A stretch of DNA of 36,734 nt from Kitasatospora sp. SolWspMP-SS2h (GTDB taxonomy: Bacteria > Actinomycetota > Actinomycetes > Streptomycetales > Streptomycetaceae): positions 1 to 36,734 of the forward strand of contig NZ_QLLT01000046.1 of the NCBI RefSeq assembly GCF_003259315.1, in the 5' to 3' direction. The notes under the pieces are model-generated. The model searched no databases. It saw only the letters and a list, made by a program, of their open reading frames with translations, and was not told where the DNA came from. The translations under genes and the position numbers were made by a program. The first letter of the stretch is position 1; the number at the start of each line of letters is the position of its first letter. Below, piece after piece: positions 7,684-15,062 of this stretch.

Positions 7684-9270
7684 TCAGGACGGGCAGCTGA
7701 TCGCGCTGCCGCTCGCCGCCCCGGCCACCGCCGCCGTCGCGGTCGCCGTCGCTGCCGCCGCCGTGGGGCCGGGCTGCTCGGCGGCGGCGGCCGCTGCGGT
7801 GGCCGGGGCGGCAGAGGCGGCCGGGTCCGCCGGGGCGCGGTACGCGCTGCCCGCGACCACCTGGAAGGTCGGCCCCAGGTTCGGGACGGGGACGAGTTCG
7901 GCGTCGGGCAGCGCGGCGGCCAGGGTCTTCACCGACTCGTCCCAGCGCGGGTCGTAGCGGATCACCGTCCGGGGGGCGGCCGACCCGCCGCCGGGGGCGT
8001 TGGACGGCGTGCCGGTGGTGGCGAAGCCCGCCCGGCGCAGCTCGGCGTCCACCCGGGAGCCCAGCCCCTGGACGCCCGTCCCGTTGAGCACCTGCACCCG
8101 GACCTGCTCCGGCGGAACCGTTCCGGCAGCCGGCGGGGCACCCGCCGCCGCCACCGGCGGCGGGACGGCGGCGGGCGCGGCGGGCGCGGCGGCCGGGGCG
8201 GCGGAGGCGGCGGCCCCGGTCAGCGGCCGCCCGGCCCGGACCGCCTCGAACAGCGCCGCCGCGCCCTTCTCGTCCCACAGCACGGTGGAGCCCCAGCCCG
8301 GCACCTGGTGGTCCACCTCGGACAGCGGCACCGTGGCGAAGTCCGCGTTCGAGGCCGACAGGTCCTTCAACCGGCCCGCGAAGTCCAGCAGTTCGGTGTT
8401 GCCCAGCCCCTTGTCGACCTTCACCGAGCGCAGCACGGTCTCCAGCACCCCGGAGAGCTTCGCCGGGTCGAGCAGGGCGCCCCCGGCGGCCCGGTGCAGC
8501 AACTGCGCCAGGAACTCCTGCTGGCGGCGCATCCGCCCCAGGTCGGCGGAGCCGTCCACGTGCCGGGCCCGGACGTAGCGCAGCGCCCCCGCGCCGTCCA
8601 GCCGGGTGGTGCCGGCCGGCAGGTCCAGCCCCGAGTAGTCGTCCCGCAGCGGCTTGGCGGTGCACACCTCGACGCCGCCCAGGGCGTCCACGGTGGAGAC
8701 GAAGGCGAGGAAGTTCACCTCGACGTAGTGGTCGATCCGCAGCCCGGTGTTCTGCTCGACGGTGCGCACCGCCAGCGGCGCCCCGCCCATCCCGTACGCC
8801 GCGTTGATCTTGCCCTTGGAGGCGGCCACCTGCCGGCCGGTGGCGGGGTCCTGGTGCGCCGGGATGTCCACGTAGGAGTCGCGCGGGACGGAGACCACGG
8901 TGGCCCGGCCGCCGTCCGCGGACAGCTGCACCACCATCATGGTGTCGGTGCAGTGGCAGGACTCGCCGCCCGCGTGCAGCACGTCCTTGAGGGTGGACTC
9001 CGGGATGCCCGCGCGCTCGTCGGTCCCCACCACCAGGAAGGTCGCGGCGCCGTCGTCCGAGGGCCGGTCCGGGCCGCCGCCGATCGCGTCCACCCGGTCC
9101 AGCGAGGAGCCGACGCCGTTCAGCACCGCCCACCCGCCGCACGAGGTGGCCAGCACCGCGAAGGAGAGGGCGCCCGCCGCCCAGCGCCCCCGTCTCCGGC
9201 GCCCGGACCGCCGCCCCCCGGTCGGTGCGGGCAGCGGGACGGGCGGGCGCTGGTGGGGCATCTTCCGCAT
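7684..9270 (-). CDS. LCP family protein with C-terminal LytR_C domain
   Basis: A 528-aa membrane-anchored LCP ligase. Basic N-terminus RRSGRRRRGR (20-29), membrane segment about 30-52, then the catalytic domain with VVGTDERAG (80-88), TDTMMVVQL (108-116), SVPRDSYVDIP (127-137), KGKINAAYGMGG and RIDHYVEVNFLAF. A Pro/Ala linker leads to a LytR_C domain beginning VRVQVLNGTGVQGLG (about residue 390), and the protein ends in an Ala/Thr-rich tail. The motif has Glu in GTDERAG where the other two have Ser; both residues occur in the family. A CHC pair (about 105-107) just before the TDTMM motif is unusual for an exported protein and might make a disulfide. A second in-frame ATG at 9261 is equally possible. 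Expected role: attachment of a wall glycopolymer to peptidoglycan. Confidence 0.93.
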   Translation of the reverse strand: MRKMPHQRPPVPLPAPTGGRRSGRRRRGRWAAGALSFAVLATSCGGWAVLNGVGSSLDRVDAIGGGPDRPSDDGAATFLVVGTDERAGIPESTLKDVLHAGGESCHCTDTMMVVQLSADGGRATVVSVPRDSYVDIPAHQDPATGRQVAASKGKINAAYGMGGAPLAVRTVEQNTGLRIDHYVEVNFLAFVSTVDALGGVEVCTAKPLRDDYSGLDLPAGTTRLDGAGALRYVRARHVDGSADLGRMRRQQEFLAQLLHRAAGGALLDPAKLSGVLETVLRSVKVDKGLGNTELLDFAGRLKDLSASNADFATVPLSEVDHQVPGWGSTVLWDEKGAAALFEAVRAGRPLTGAAASAAPAAAPAAPAAVPPPVAAAGAPPAAGTVPPEQVRVQVLNGTGVQGLGSRVDAELRRAGFATTGTPSNAPGGGSAAPRTVIRYDPRWDESVKTLAAALPDAELVPVPNLGPTFQVVAGSAYRAPADPAASAAPATAAAAAAEQPGPTAAAATATATAAVAGAASGSAISCPS

Positions 9271-9327
9271 GCTAGGCGGGTCGGACGGGTGCGCCCGGAC
9301 GGCGCGCCGGACGGGGGAGGACCCCGT

Positions 9328-9357
9328 CTGACAGGCACGGGGCCGCGCCGGTACGCT
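9328..9357 (+). promoter_or_regulatory. Promoter of the GT2 gene, probably leaderless
   Basis: CTGACA (9328-9333), an 18-bp spacer, then TACGCT (9352-9357). Only 8 nt separate the -10 from the ATG at 9366 and no RBS is present, so the mRNA probably starts at or within a base or two of the start codon. Confidence 0.6.
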
Positions 9358-9365
9358 CGGGCACG

Positions 9366-10406
9366 ATGAACACCAAGGCTGCTGAGGAGCTGCCGGCGGT
9401 CTCCGTGATCATGCCGGTGCTCAACGAGGAACGTCACCTGCGCACCGCCGTCCGCCGCATCCTGGAACAGGAGTACGGCGGTGAGCTGGAGGTGGTGATC
9501 GCGCTGGGCCCGTCCGGGGACCGGACCGACGAGATCGCCGCCGAACTCGCCGCGGCCGACCCGCGGGTGCGCACCGTCCCCAACCCCACCGGCCGCACCC
9601 CGGCGGGCCTGAACGCGGCGATCCGGGCCAGCCGCCACCCGGTGGTCGTCCGGGTGGACGGCCACGGCCTGCTGACGCCGGGTTACATCGCCACCGCCGT
9701 CCGGCTGCTCGACGAGATGGACGCCGCCAACGTCGGCGGCGTCATGCACGCCGAGGGCGAGACCGACTGGGAGCACGCCGTCGCCGCCGCGATGACCTCC
9801 AAGGTCGGCGTCGGCAACGCGGCCTTCCACACCGGCGGCCTGGCCGGCCCGGCCGACACCGTCTACCTCGGGGTGTTCCGCCGCGCGGTGCTGGAGCGGC
9901 AGGGCGGCTACAACGAGGAGTTCGTCCGCGCCCAGGACTGGGAGCTCAACTACCGCATCCGGCAGTCCGGCGGCCTGGTCTGGTTCACCCCCCAGCTGCG
10001 GGTCACCTACCGGCCCCGGCCGACCATGCGCGCCCTGGCCAAGCAGTACCGGGACTACGGCCGCTGGCGCCGGGTGGTCACCCGCTACCACCGCGGCTCG
10101 GTCAACCTGCGCTACCTGGCCCCGCCGGCCGCCCTGCTCGGCGTGCTGGCCGGCCTGCTGCTCGGCATCGCGCTGCACCCGGCGTTCCTGGCCCTCCCGG
10201 TCGGCTACCTCGCGGTGATCGCCTACGGCTGCCTGCGCGGCCCCCGGATGCCGTTCAAGGCCCGCCTGCTCCACCCGTTCGCCCTCGCCACCATGCACAT
10301 GAGCTGGGGCTTCGGCTTCCTCACCTCCCCGCGCAAGCTGGCCCGCCGGGTGATCGCCTCCACCCCGCCCGCCCCGATCGACCCGGTCACCACCCCGGGC
10401 CCGTGA
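9366..10406 (+). CDS. GT2 glycosyltransferase with C-terminal membrane anchor
   Basis: A 346-aa GT-A-fold glycosyltransferase. The nucleotide-sugar domain opens with VSVIMPVLNEERHLR (about 12-26). GPSGDRTDEIA follows, and the DxD-like position reads RVDGHG. The acceptor/base region is VRAQDWELNYRIRQSGG, with the ED-like acid replaced by QDWE, a common variant. Two hydrophobic helices at about 249-289 anchor it to the inner face of the membrane. Such enzymes add a sugar to a lipid-linked carrier. The neighbouring LCP ligases suggest the product is a wall glycopolymer (inference). The sugar and acceptor are unknown. Related succinoglycan or mycofactocin-type GT2 proteins are alternatives, but no mycofactocin genes are nearby. 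Confidence 0.9.
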   Translation: MNTKAAEELPAVSVIMPVLNEERHLRTAVRRILEQEYGGELEVVIALGPSGDRTDEIAAELAAADPRVRTVPNPTGRTPAGLNAAIRASRHPVVVRVDGHGLLTPGYIATAVRLLDEMDAANVGGVMHAEGETDWEHAVAAAMTSKVGVGNAAFHTGGLAGPADTVYLGVFRRAVLERQGGYNEEFVRAQDWELNYRIRQSGGLVWFTPQLRVTYRPRPTMRALAKQYRDYGRWRRVVTRYHRGSVNLRYLAPPAALLGVLAGLLLGIALHPAFLALPVGYLAVIAYGCLRGPRMPFKARLLHPFALATMHMSWGFGFLTSPRKLARRVIASTPPAPIDPVTTPGP

Positions 10407-10417
10407 CGCCCCGCGCC

Positions 10418-10451
10418 GGACGGTCCCCGGAACACCGGACGGGGGCCGTCC
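10418..10451 (+). terminator. Hairpin terminator after the GT2 gene
   Basis: GGACGGTCCCCG (10418-10429) pairs over 12 positions, with one U·G, with CGGGGGCCGTCC (10440-10451) around a 10-nt loop. It starts 12 nt after the stop codon and overlaps the expected -35 region of the next gene, so it may both end one transcript and shape the next promoter. Confidence 0.6.
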
Positions 10452-10459
10452 GCCCGCGC

Positions 10460-10465
10460 TAGGGT
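10460..10465 (+). promoter_or_regulatory. -10 element of the acetyltransferase gene
   Basis: TAGGGT ends 6 nt before the ATG at 10472, with no RBS between. This again indicates a leaderless mRNA. The -35 region falls in the hairpin at 10418-10451 and is not clear. Confidence 0.45.
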
Positions 10466-10471
10466 CGCGCC

Positions 10472-11077
10472 ATGACGAGCAGCGCCCCCCGGATCGAGGC
10501 CACCGCCGACGTCGACCCGCGCGCCGTGATCGGCCCCGGCAGCACCGTCTGGCACCTCGCCCAGGTCCGCGAGGACGCCGAGATCGGCGCCGAGTGCATC
10601 ATCGGCCGCGGCGCGTACGTCGGCCCCGGCGTGAAGCTCGGCGACCGGGTCAAACTGCAGAACCACGCCCTGGTGTACGAGCCCGCGGTGCTGGAGGACG
10701 GCGTCTTCGTCGGCCCCGCCGCCGTCCTCACCAACGACCTCTACCCGCGCTCCGTCGACCCCGACGGCCGGCTCAAGCGCGGCGAGGACTGGCACGCCCG
10801 CGGCGTCACCCTCCGCGAGGGCTGCTCGGTCGGCGGACGCGCCGTCCTGGTCGCCGGCGTCACCGTCGGCCGCTGGGCCCTGGTCGCCGCCGGAGCCGTG
10901 GTCCACCGCGACGTCCCCGACTTCGCCCTGGTGGCCGGCGTCCCCGCCCGCCGGATCAAATGGGTCGGCCGGGCCGGCGAACCGCTCACCCCCGACGGCC
11001 CCGGCCGCTGGCGCTGCCCGCGCACCGGCGAGACCTACACCGAGACCGCCCCCGACACCCTCGCCCCGGACGCGTAG
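10472..11077 (+). CDS. Hexapeptide N-acetyltransferase, WbpD/WlbB-like
   Basis: A 201-aa left-handed beta-helix acetyltransferase. The order IEATADVDPRAVIGPGSTVW, HLAQVREDAEIGAECIIGR, GVKLGDRVKLQNHALVYE and FVGPAAVLTNDLYPRS matches enzymes that N-acetylate UDP-linked 3-amino sugars on the way to O-antigen or wall sugars. The NDLYPRS and LREGCSVGGRAVLVAGVTVGRWALVAAGAVV segments support the placement; VPDFALVAGVPARRIKWVG is the usual cap. A C-terminal zinc-ribbon-like piece (WRCPRTGETY) has only one cysteine. It lies next to GT2 and LCP genes, which suits wall-polymer sugar synthesis. The aminotransferase and dehydrogenase expected for such a sugar are not in this window, so substrate assignment remains inference. 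Confidence 0.85.
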   Translation: MTSSAPRIEATADVDPRAVIGPGSTVWHLAQVREDAEIGAECIIGRGAYVGPGVKLGDRVKLQNHALVYEPAVLEDGVFVGPAAVLTNDLYPRSVDPDGRLKRGEDWHARGVTLREGCSVGGRAVLVAGVTVGRWALVAAGAVVHRDVPDFALVAGVPARRIKWVGRAGEPLTPDGPGRWRCPRTGETYTETAPDTLAPDA

Positions 11078-11151
11078 CGCCCCGCCACCCGGCCCCGCCC
11101 GGAGACCGGGGAACGGCGGGCCGGTGCCGCCGCGCGCCGGACGCCACCGGA

Positions 11152-11234
11152 GGGCCCGGGCCGCCGGGGGCCGGTGCGAACGGGAACCCGCAGCGGAACG
11201 CCCAGGCCCCGGCACCCGCGGCGGCCCCGGGCCC
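11152..11234. terminator. Long-range inverted repeat between converging genes
   Basis: GGGCCCGGGCCGCC (11152-11165) can pair with GGCGGCCCCGGGCCC (11220-11234) with one bulged C. The loop is about 54 nt, so function as a terminator is uncertain. The 179-bp gap 11078-11256 holds nothing else I can name. Confidence 0.3.
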
Positions 11235-11256
11235 GCCGTCCCCCCCCGACCGCGCG

Positions 11257-13029
11257 TCACTTCGCCTTCGCGGCGCAGACGTTGGTGTCGTCCGCCTGCA
11301 CCCGCTGGATGTCCTTGGGCGCCTCGGTCGGCGCCGCCGACGCCGCGCCGCCCGCGCCGGTGAAGTCCTTGCCGAGCACCACGACGACGCCGTCCTTCGC
11401 GCCGAGCCGGCTACCGGGCTGCACCGCCGCCTCGGGCAGTCCGAGGGCCGCGGCCACTGCCCGGGCCTCGTCCTCGTGCCCGGCCGGGTAGCTGACCGCG
11501 CTGCTCGCCGCCGCGTCCGCGTTGCTGCCCGCGACGGCCAGCTCGAAGCCCTTGGACTGGAGCGCGGCGGCGGCCTTGCTCGCCTGGCCGGCGGTGCCGC
11601 TGCCGTTGCGGACGGTGACCTTGACGCCCGCCGCGTCGACCCCGGGCGCGGCGGGGGCGGAGGAGGAGGCCGGGGCGGCCGGCTCGGGGGCGGCGCTCTG
11701 CTGCGGGACGTCGGTCAGCGAGCGGTCCGCGGCGATCATGGCGAACAGCTGCTGGGCGTCGTTCGGCTTGAGGACCAGCCGGTTGCTGTCCGTCGGGTCG
11801 TCGAGCACCGGCACCGTGGTGAAGGTGATGTTCCTGGTGTCGACCCGGGAGATGTCGAGCGCCAGGTCCTTCAGCTTGTTGACGCTGCCGATCCCGTCGT
11901 CGACGGTCAGCGCCTTGGTGGCGGCGTCGGCCAGGTCCCACAGCTTGCCGGGGTTGGTCAGGGTGTCGCTGCTCTTCATCTTGCGGATCATCGAGGAGAT
12001 GAACTGCTGCTGCAGCGGGATGCGGGTCAGGTCGCCGCCCAGCCCCACCGCGTGCCGGGTGCGGACGAAGGCCAGCGCCTCCTCGCCCTGCACCACGTGC
12101 CGGCCCGCGGTCATCTTCAGGTGCGAGTACGGGTCGTCGATGTCGGTCGAGGCGCACACCTCGACCCCGCCGACGGCGGTCGAAAGCGTCTTCACCGCCT
12201 CGAAGTTGACCATCATGAAGTGGTTGATCCGGACGCCGGTCAGCTTCTCGACGGTCTTCCAGGTGCAGCCGGGGTCGCGGCCGTCCTGGCCCAGGCTGGT
12301 GTTGAACATCGCCCGGGCCTCGCCGGGGATGCTCCTGTCGCCCGCCTTGCAGTCCGGGACGGAGACCATCAGGTCGCGCGGGATGGACAGCACCGTCGCG
12401 TTCGAGCGGTCCTTGGAGATGTGGAACAGCAGCGTGGTGTCCGCGTGCCCGGCCGAGCCCTCGTCGCCGTACTCCCGGCCGAGGCCGGCCCGGCTGTCGG
12501 TGCCGATCACCAGGATGTTCAGCGCGTCGGTCGCCTGCGGGCGCTCCGACTCCTCGCCGACCTGGACCTTCACCGAGGAGATGTTGCCGTTGAAGTGCTG
12601 GTAGACGTAGTACGCGCCGCCGCAGCCCGCGACCAGCACCAGGCCCAGCGAGCCCGCGGTCCACTTCAGGACCCGCCGCCCGCGCGAGGAGCGGCCCTTG
12701 CGCCGGGCCGCCCGCCCGCCGGGCACCGCCGTCGCGCCACCGGCCGTCGCGCCGCCGCGTTCGCCGCCACCAGCCGCCGCGCTGCCGGTCGCCGGGCCGC
12801 CACGGGCCGCCGCGCCGCCGCCCGCCGCCGCGCTCCGGCGGGCGCCCGCCGGGCGGGCCGCACCGCCGCCTCCCACCGCACCGCCGCGTTCGGCGCCGGC
12901 CGGTCGGCCCGCGTCCAGGTCGAGCCGGAACTCGCCGGTCGCCGGGTCGAGCACCCACTGGTCGGCGGGGTCGACGCCGGGCGGGGTCGAGTCCGCCGAG
13001 TCGCCCCGGTTCCGGTGTCCGCTGTTCAT
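11257..13029 (-). CDS. LCP family protein with LytR_C domain and disordered N-terminus
   Basis: A 590-aa LCP ligase. The start is the ATG at 13029 (MNSGHRNRG); an upstream in-frame ATG at 13086 would put the promoter inside the gene. The N-terminus carries DQWVLDPATGEFRLDL, a motif I recall from other actinomycete LCP proteins, then a Gly/Ala/Arg-rich cytoplasmic stretch to about 118, and a membrane anchor about 121-141. The catalytic domain shows VIGTDSRAG, HADTTLLFHI, SIPRDLMVSVP, a Cys pair around the mobile loop (VPDCKAGD and PGCTWKTVEKLTG) and RINHFMMVNF. The LytR_C domain starts VKVTVRNGSGTAGQAS and ends near VVVVLGKDF. Role: ligation of lipid-linked glycopolymer to peptidoglycan outside the membrane. 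Confidence 0.93.
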   Translation of the reverse strand: MNSGHRNRGDSADSTPPGVDPADQWVLDPATGEFRLDLDAGRPAGAERGGAVGGGGAARPAGARRSAAAGGGAAARGGPATGSAAAGGGERGGATAGGATAVPGGRAARRKGRSSRGRRVLKWTAGSLGLVLVAGCGGAYYVYQHFNGNISSVKVQVGEESERPQATDALNILVIGTDSRAGLGREYGDEGSAGHADTTLLFHISKDRSNATVLSIPRDLMVSVPDCKAGDRSIPGEARAMFNTSLGQDGRDPGCTWKTVEKLTGVRINHFMMVNFEAVKTLSTAVGGVEVCASTDIDDPYSHLKMTAGRHVVQGEEALAFVRTRHAVGLGGDLTRIPLQQQFISSMIRKMKSSDTLTNPGKLWDLADAATKALTVDDGIGSVNKLKDLALDISRVDTRNITFTTVPVLDDPTDSNRLVLKPNDAQQLFAMIAADRSLTDVPQQSAAPEPAAPASSSAPAAPGVDAAGVKVTVRNGSGTAGQASKAAAALQSKGFELAVAGSNADAAASSAVSYPAGHEDEARAVAAALGLPEAAVQPGSRLGAKDGVVVVLGKDFTGAGGAASAAPTEAPKDIQRVQADDTNVCAAKAK

Positions 13030-13036
13030 CCCGGAC

Positions 13037-13042
13037 ACCCTA
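13037..13042 (-). promoter_or_regulatory. -10 element of the third LCP gene
   Basis: TAGGGT on the minus strand lies 7 nt before the ATG at 13029 with no RBS, which implies a leaderless mRNA and supports that start. No clear -35 is seen. Confidence 0.45.
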
Positions 13043-13191
13043 GACGAGCCCGGCCGCCGAACCGTCCACGCTGTGATGCCCGTCACCCGGCGAAAGGGTG
13101 GAAAACGGCGGCGGCGCGCCCCGTCCGGCCGGTTCCGCCGGGCGGAGCGCGCCGTCGCCGCACTCCACTGCCATCGCCCCAGGACTACCCG

Positions 13192-13207
13192 CCCCGGCGG
13201 GCCGGGG
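13192..13207 (-). terminator. Short GC hairpin after the TIGR03089 gene
   Basis: CCCCGG and CCGGGG around a CGGG loop lie directly downstream of the minus-strand stop at 13211. With only 6 bp and no U-run, it is a weak candidate. Confidence 0.3.
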
Positions 13208-13210
13208 ACC

Positions 13211-13999
13211 TCACCCGAGGCGCAGAGTCACCCGTTCGGAGTCGATCCGGCTCTGCCACTGGTCCTCCGTCAACCGCTCGGAGTTGCGGCACAGGACGAC
13301 CGACGCGCCCGCCGCCAGCGGCGCCAGCAGGCCCGCCTCCAGGCCCGTCCAGTCGTCGAACGACAGCGTGGACAGCACCCGGCTGCCGCTGTCCAGGCCC
13401 AGCCGGGCCGCGCCCTCCCGGGCCAGCGCCACGGCCTGCTCGCCGGTCAGTTTCAGCGGCAGTCCGTCCACCACCGTCTCCAGCGCCACCGCCTGCGGGT
13501 CCACCGGCGAGTAGGGGGCGAACCGGTCGCCCTGCCCGGGCACCTCCGCCGCGTAGTCCAGGAACCCGTCCGGCCGCTGCGGGAACCGCCCGCCCAGCGG
13601 GCGCAGTGCCAGCGCCACCCGCTCGCCCGGGCACTCCTGCGCCGCCGCCAGCCCGTCCGGCCCGGAGACCACCAGCTCGGCGTCCTTCGGCTCGCCCCGC
13701 GGCACCGCCACCACGCCCACCGACCAGCACGCCAGCAGCCACACCGCGCTCTGCCAGTGCGCCGGCAGCAGCAGCGCCGCCCGGTCGTCCGGCGAGGCGT
13801 TCAACTCGTCCTGCAACAGGTTGGCCGTCTTCGCCACCCAGTTGTCGAAGGTCTTCGCCGACAGCTCCACCCGTTCCCCGGTCGAGTCGTCGTAGAAGGT
13901 CACCAACGGGCGGGACGGGTCGGCAGCGGACCCCGGGCGCAGGAAGGCCTGCAGCAGCTCGGCGGGGGTGCGGGCGTCGGCAGCGAAAGGCGCAGTCAT
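13211..13999 (-). CDS. TIGR03089 family protein (adenylation-domain-like)
   Basis: A 262-aa protein of the actinobacterial TIGR03089 group, which resembles the N-terminal core of AMP-binding (ANL superfamily) enzymes. VTFYDDSTGERVELSAKTFDNWVAKTANLL at the start is the usual opening of such a core, followed by LLLPAHWQSAVWLLACWSVGVV. The characteristic STLSFDDWTGLEAGLLAPL and a final ASVVLC segment match the substrate-cavity half. The whole C-terminal lid domain of acyl-CoA synthetases is absent, as is a clear P-loop (SSGTTGxPK) motif. I therefore expect no classical adenylation activity, and the function is unknown. It sits between an LCP gene and a DNA glycosylase. A similar LCP plus TIGR03089 pairing occurs, to my recollection, in mycobacteria, suggesting an envelope link. 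Confidence 0.85.
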   Translation of the reverse strand: MTAPFAADARTPAELLQAFLRPGSAADPSRPLVTFYDDSTGERVELSAKTFDNWVAKTANLLQDELNASPDDRAALLLPAHWQSAVWLLACWSVGVVAVPRGEPKDAELVVSGPDGLAAAQECPGERVALALRPLGGRFPQRPDGFLDYAAEVPGQGDRFAPYSPVDPQAVALETVVDGLPLKLTGEQAVALAREGAARLGLDSGSRVLSTLSFDDWTGLEAGLLAPLAAGASVVLCRNSERLTEDQWQSRIDSERVTLRLG

Positions 14000-14114
14000 G
14001 GTGCGCCCCAGCCTACGTCCTGCCCCCCGCCGGACGGGAGGGTGTCCGGCCCGTCGGACCGCCGCGTCGCGTTACGCTCGCCCCTGCCCCGCAGCCGACC
14101 CCGAGGACGTACCG

Positions 14115-15029
14115 ATGCCCGCCCAGACCCGGAAGTGGCGGCCCGGCTACCCCCTCGACCTCGGCCGCACCCTCTTCCCGCTCCAGCGCGGCACCGGCGA
14201 CCCGGCCTTCCGGCGCACCCCCGACGGCGCCGTCTGGCGCGCCTCCCGCACCCCGGACGGGCCCGGCACCCTGCGCGTCCTCCAGCGCGCCGACGGCGTC
14301 GACGCCACCGGCTGGGGCCCCGGCGGCGGCTGGCTGCTCGAACAGCTCCCCGCCCTGCTCGGCGCCGAGGACGACCCGGCCGGGCTCGCCCTCCCGCCCG
14401 GGCCGCTGCGCGAGGCCCAACGCTCCTGCCCCGGGCTCCGGTTGACCCGCACCGGTCTGGTCATGGAGTCGCTCGTCCCGGCGATCCTGGAGCAGCGGGT
14501 CACCACCGTGGAGGCCTACCGCGCCTGGCGCACCCTGCTGCACGACCACGGCACCCCGGCCCCCGGCCCCGCCGCCGACCTCGGCATGCGGACCGTCCCC
14601 TCGGCCCGCGACTGGACCCTCGTCCCCAGCTGGGCCTGGCACCGGGCCGGGGTCGACCCCAAGCGCTCGGCCACCGTGCTGCGCGCCGCCCGCCTCGCCG
14701 CCCGCCTCGAACAGGCCGCGGCGATGCCCCCGGCGGACGCCTTCGCCCGGCTCACCGCCGTCCCCGGCGTCGGCCCGTGGACCGCCGCCGAGACGCTCCA
14801 GCGCAGCAACGGCGACGCCGACGCGGTCTCGGTCGGCGACTTCCACCTCCCGCACACCGTCGGCTGGGCGCTGGCCGGCCGCCCCCGCAGCGACGACGCC
14901 CAGATGCTCGCCCTGCTGGAGCCCTACCGCCCGCACCGCCACCGCCTGTGCCGCATCCTCCCGCTCACCGGCGCCCGCCCCCCGAAGTACGGCCCCCGGC
15001 TGGCCCCCAACGACCACCGCCGGCGGTAG
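14115..15029 (+). CDS. DNA-3-methyladenine glycosylase, HhH-GPD (AlkA) family
   Basis: A 304-aa base-excision repair glycosylase that removes alkylated purines. An N-terminal TBP-like region (about 10-115, beginning YPLDLGRTLFPLQRG) precedes the helical core. The core contains ILEQRVTTVEAYRAW and the helix-hairpin-helix VPGVGPWTAAETLQR (about 216-230), followed by the catalytic Asp242 in VSVGDFHLPH. The C-terminus RPPKYGPRLAPNDHRR is typical of the streptomycete members. The start is the ATG at 14115 with GAGGA about 9 nt upstream; an earlier in-frame ATG lies inside the promoter region, where TACGCT at 14073 is a possible -10. It is a single gene and converges with fbiB. Confidence 0.92.
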   Translation: MPAQTRKWRPGYPLDLGRTLFPLQRGTGDPAFRRTPDGAVWRASRTPDGPGTLRVLQRADGVDATGWGPGGGWLLEQLPALLGAEDDPAGLALPPGPLREAQRSCPGLRLTRTGLVMESLVPAILEQRVTTVEAYRAWRTLLHDHGTPAPGPAADLGMRTVPSARDWTLVPSWAWHRAGVDPKRSATVLRAARLAARLEQAAAMPPADAFARLTAVPGVGPWTAAETLQRSNGDADAVSVGDFHLPHTVGWALAGRPRSDDAQMLALLEPYRPHRHRLCRILPLTGARPPKYGPRLAPNDHRRR

Positions 15030-15062
15030 GGCGGCTGTCCGGGGGAGGCGGCCGGGGCCCGG

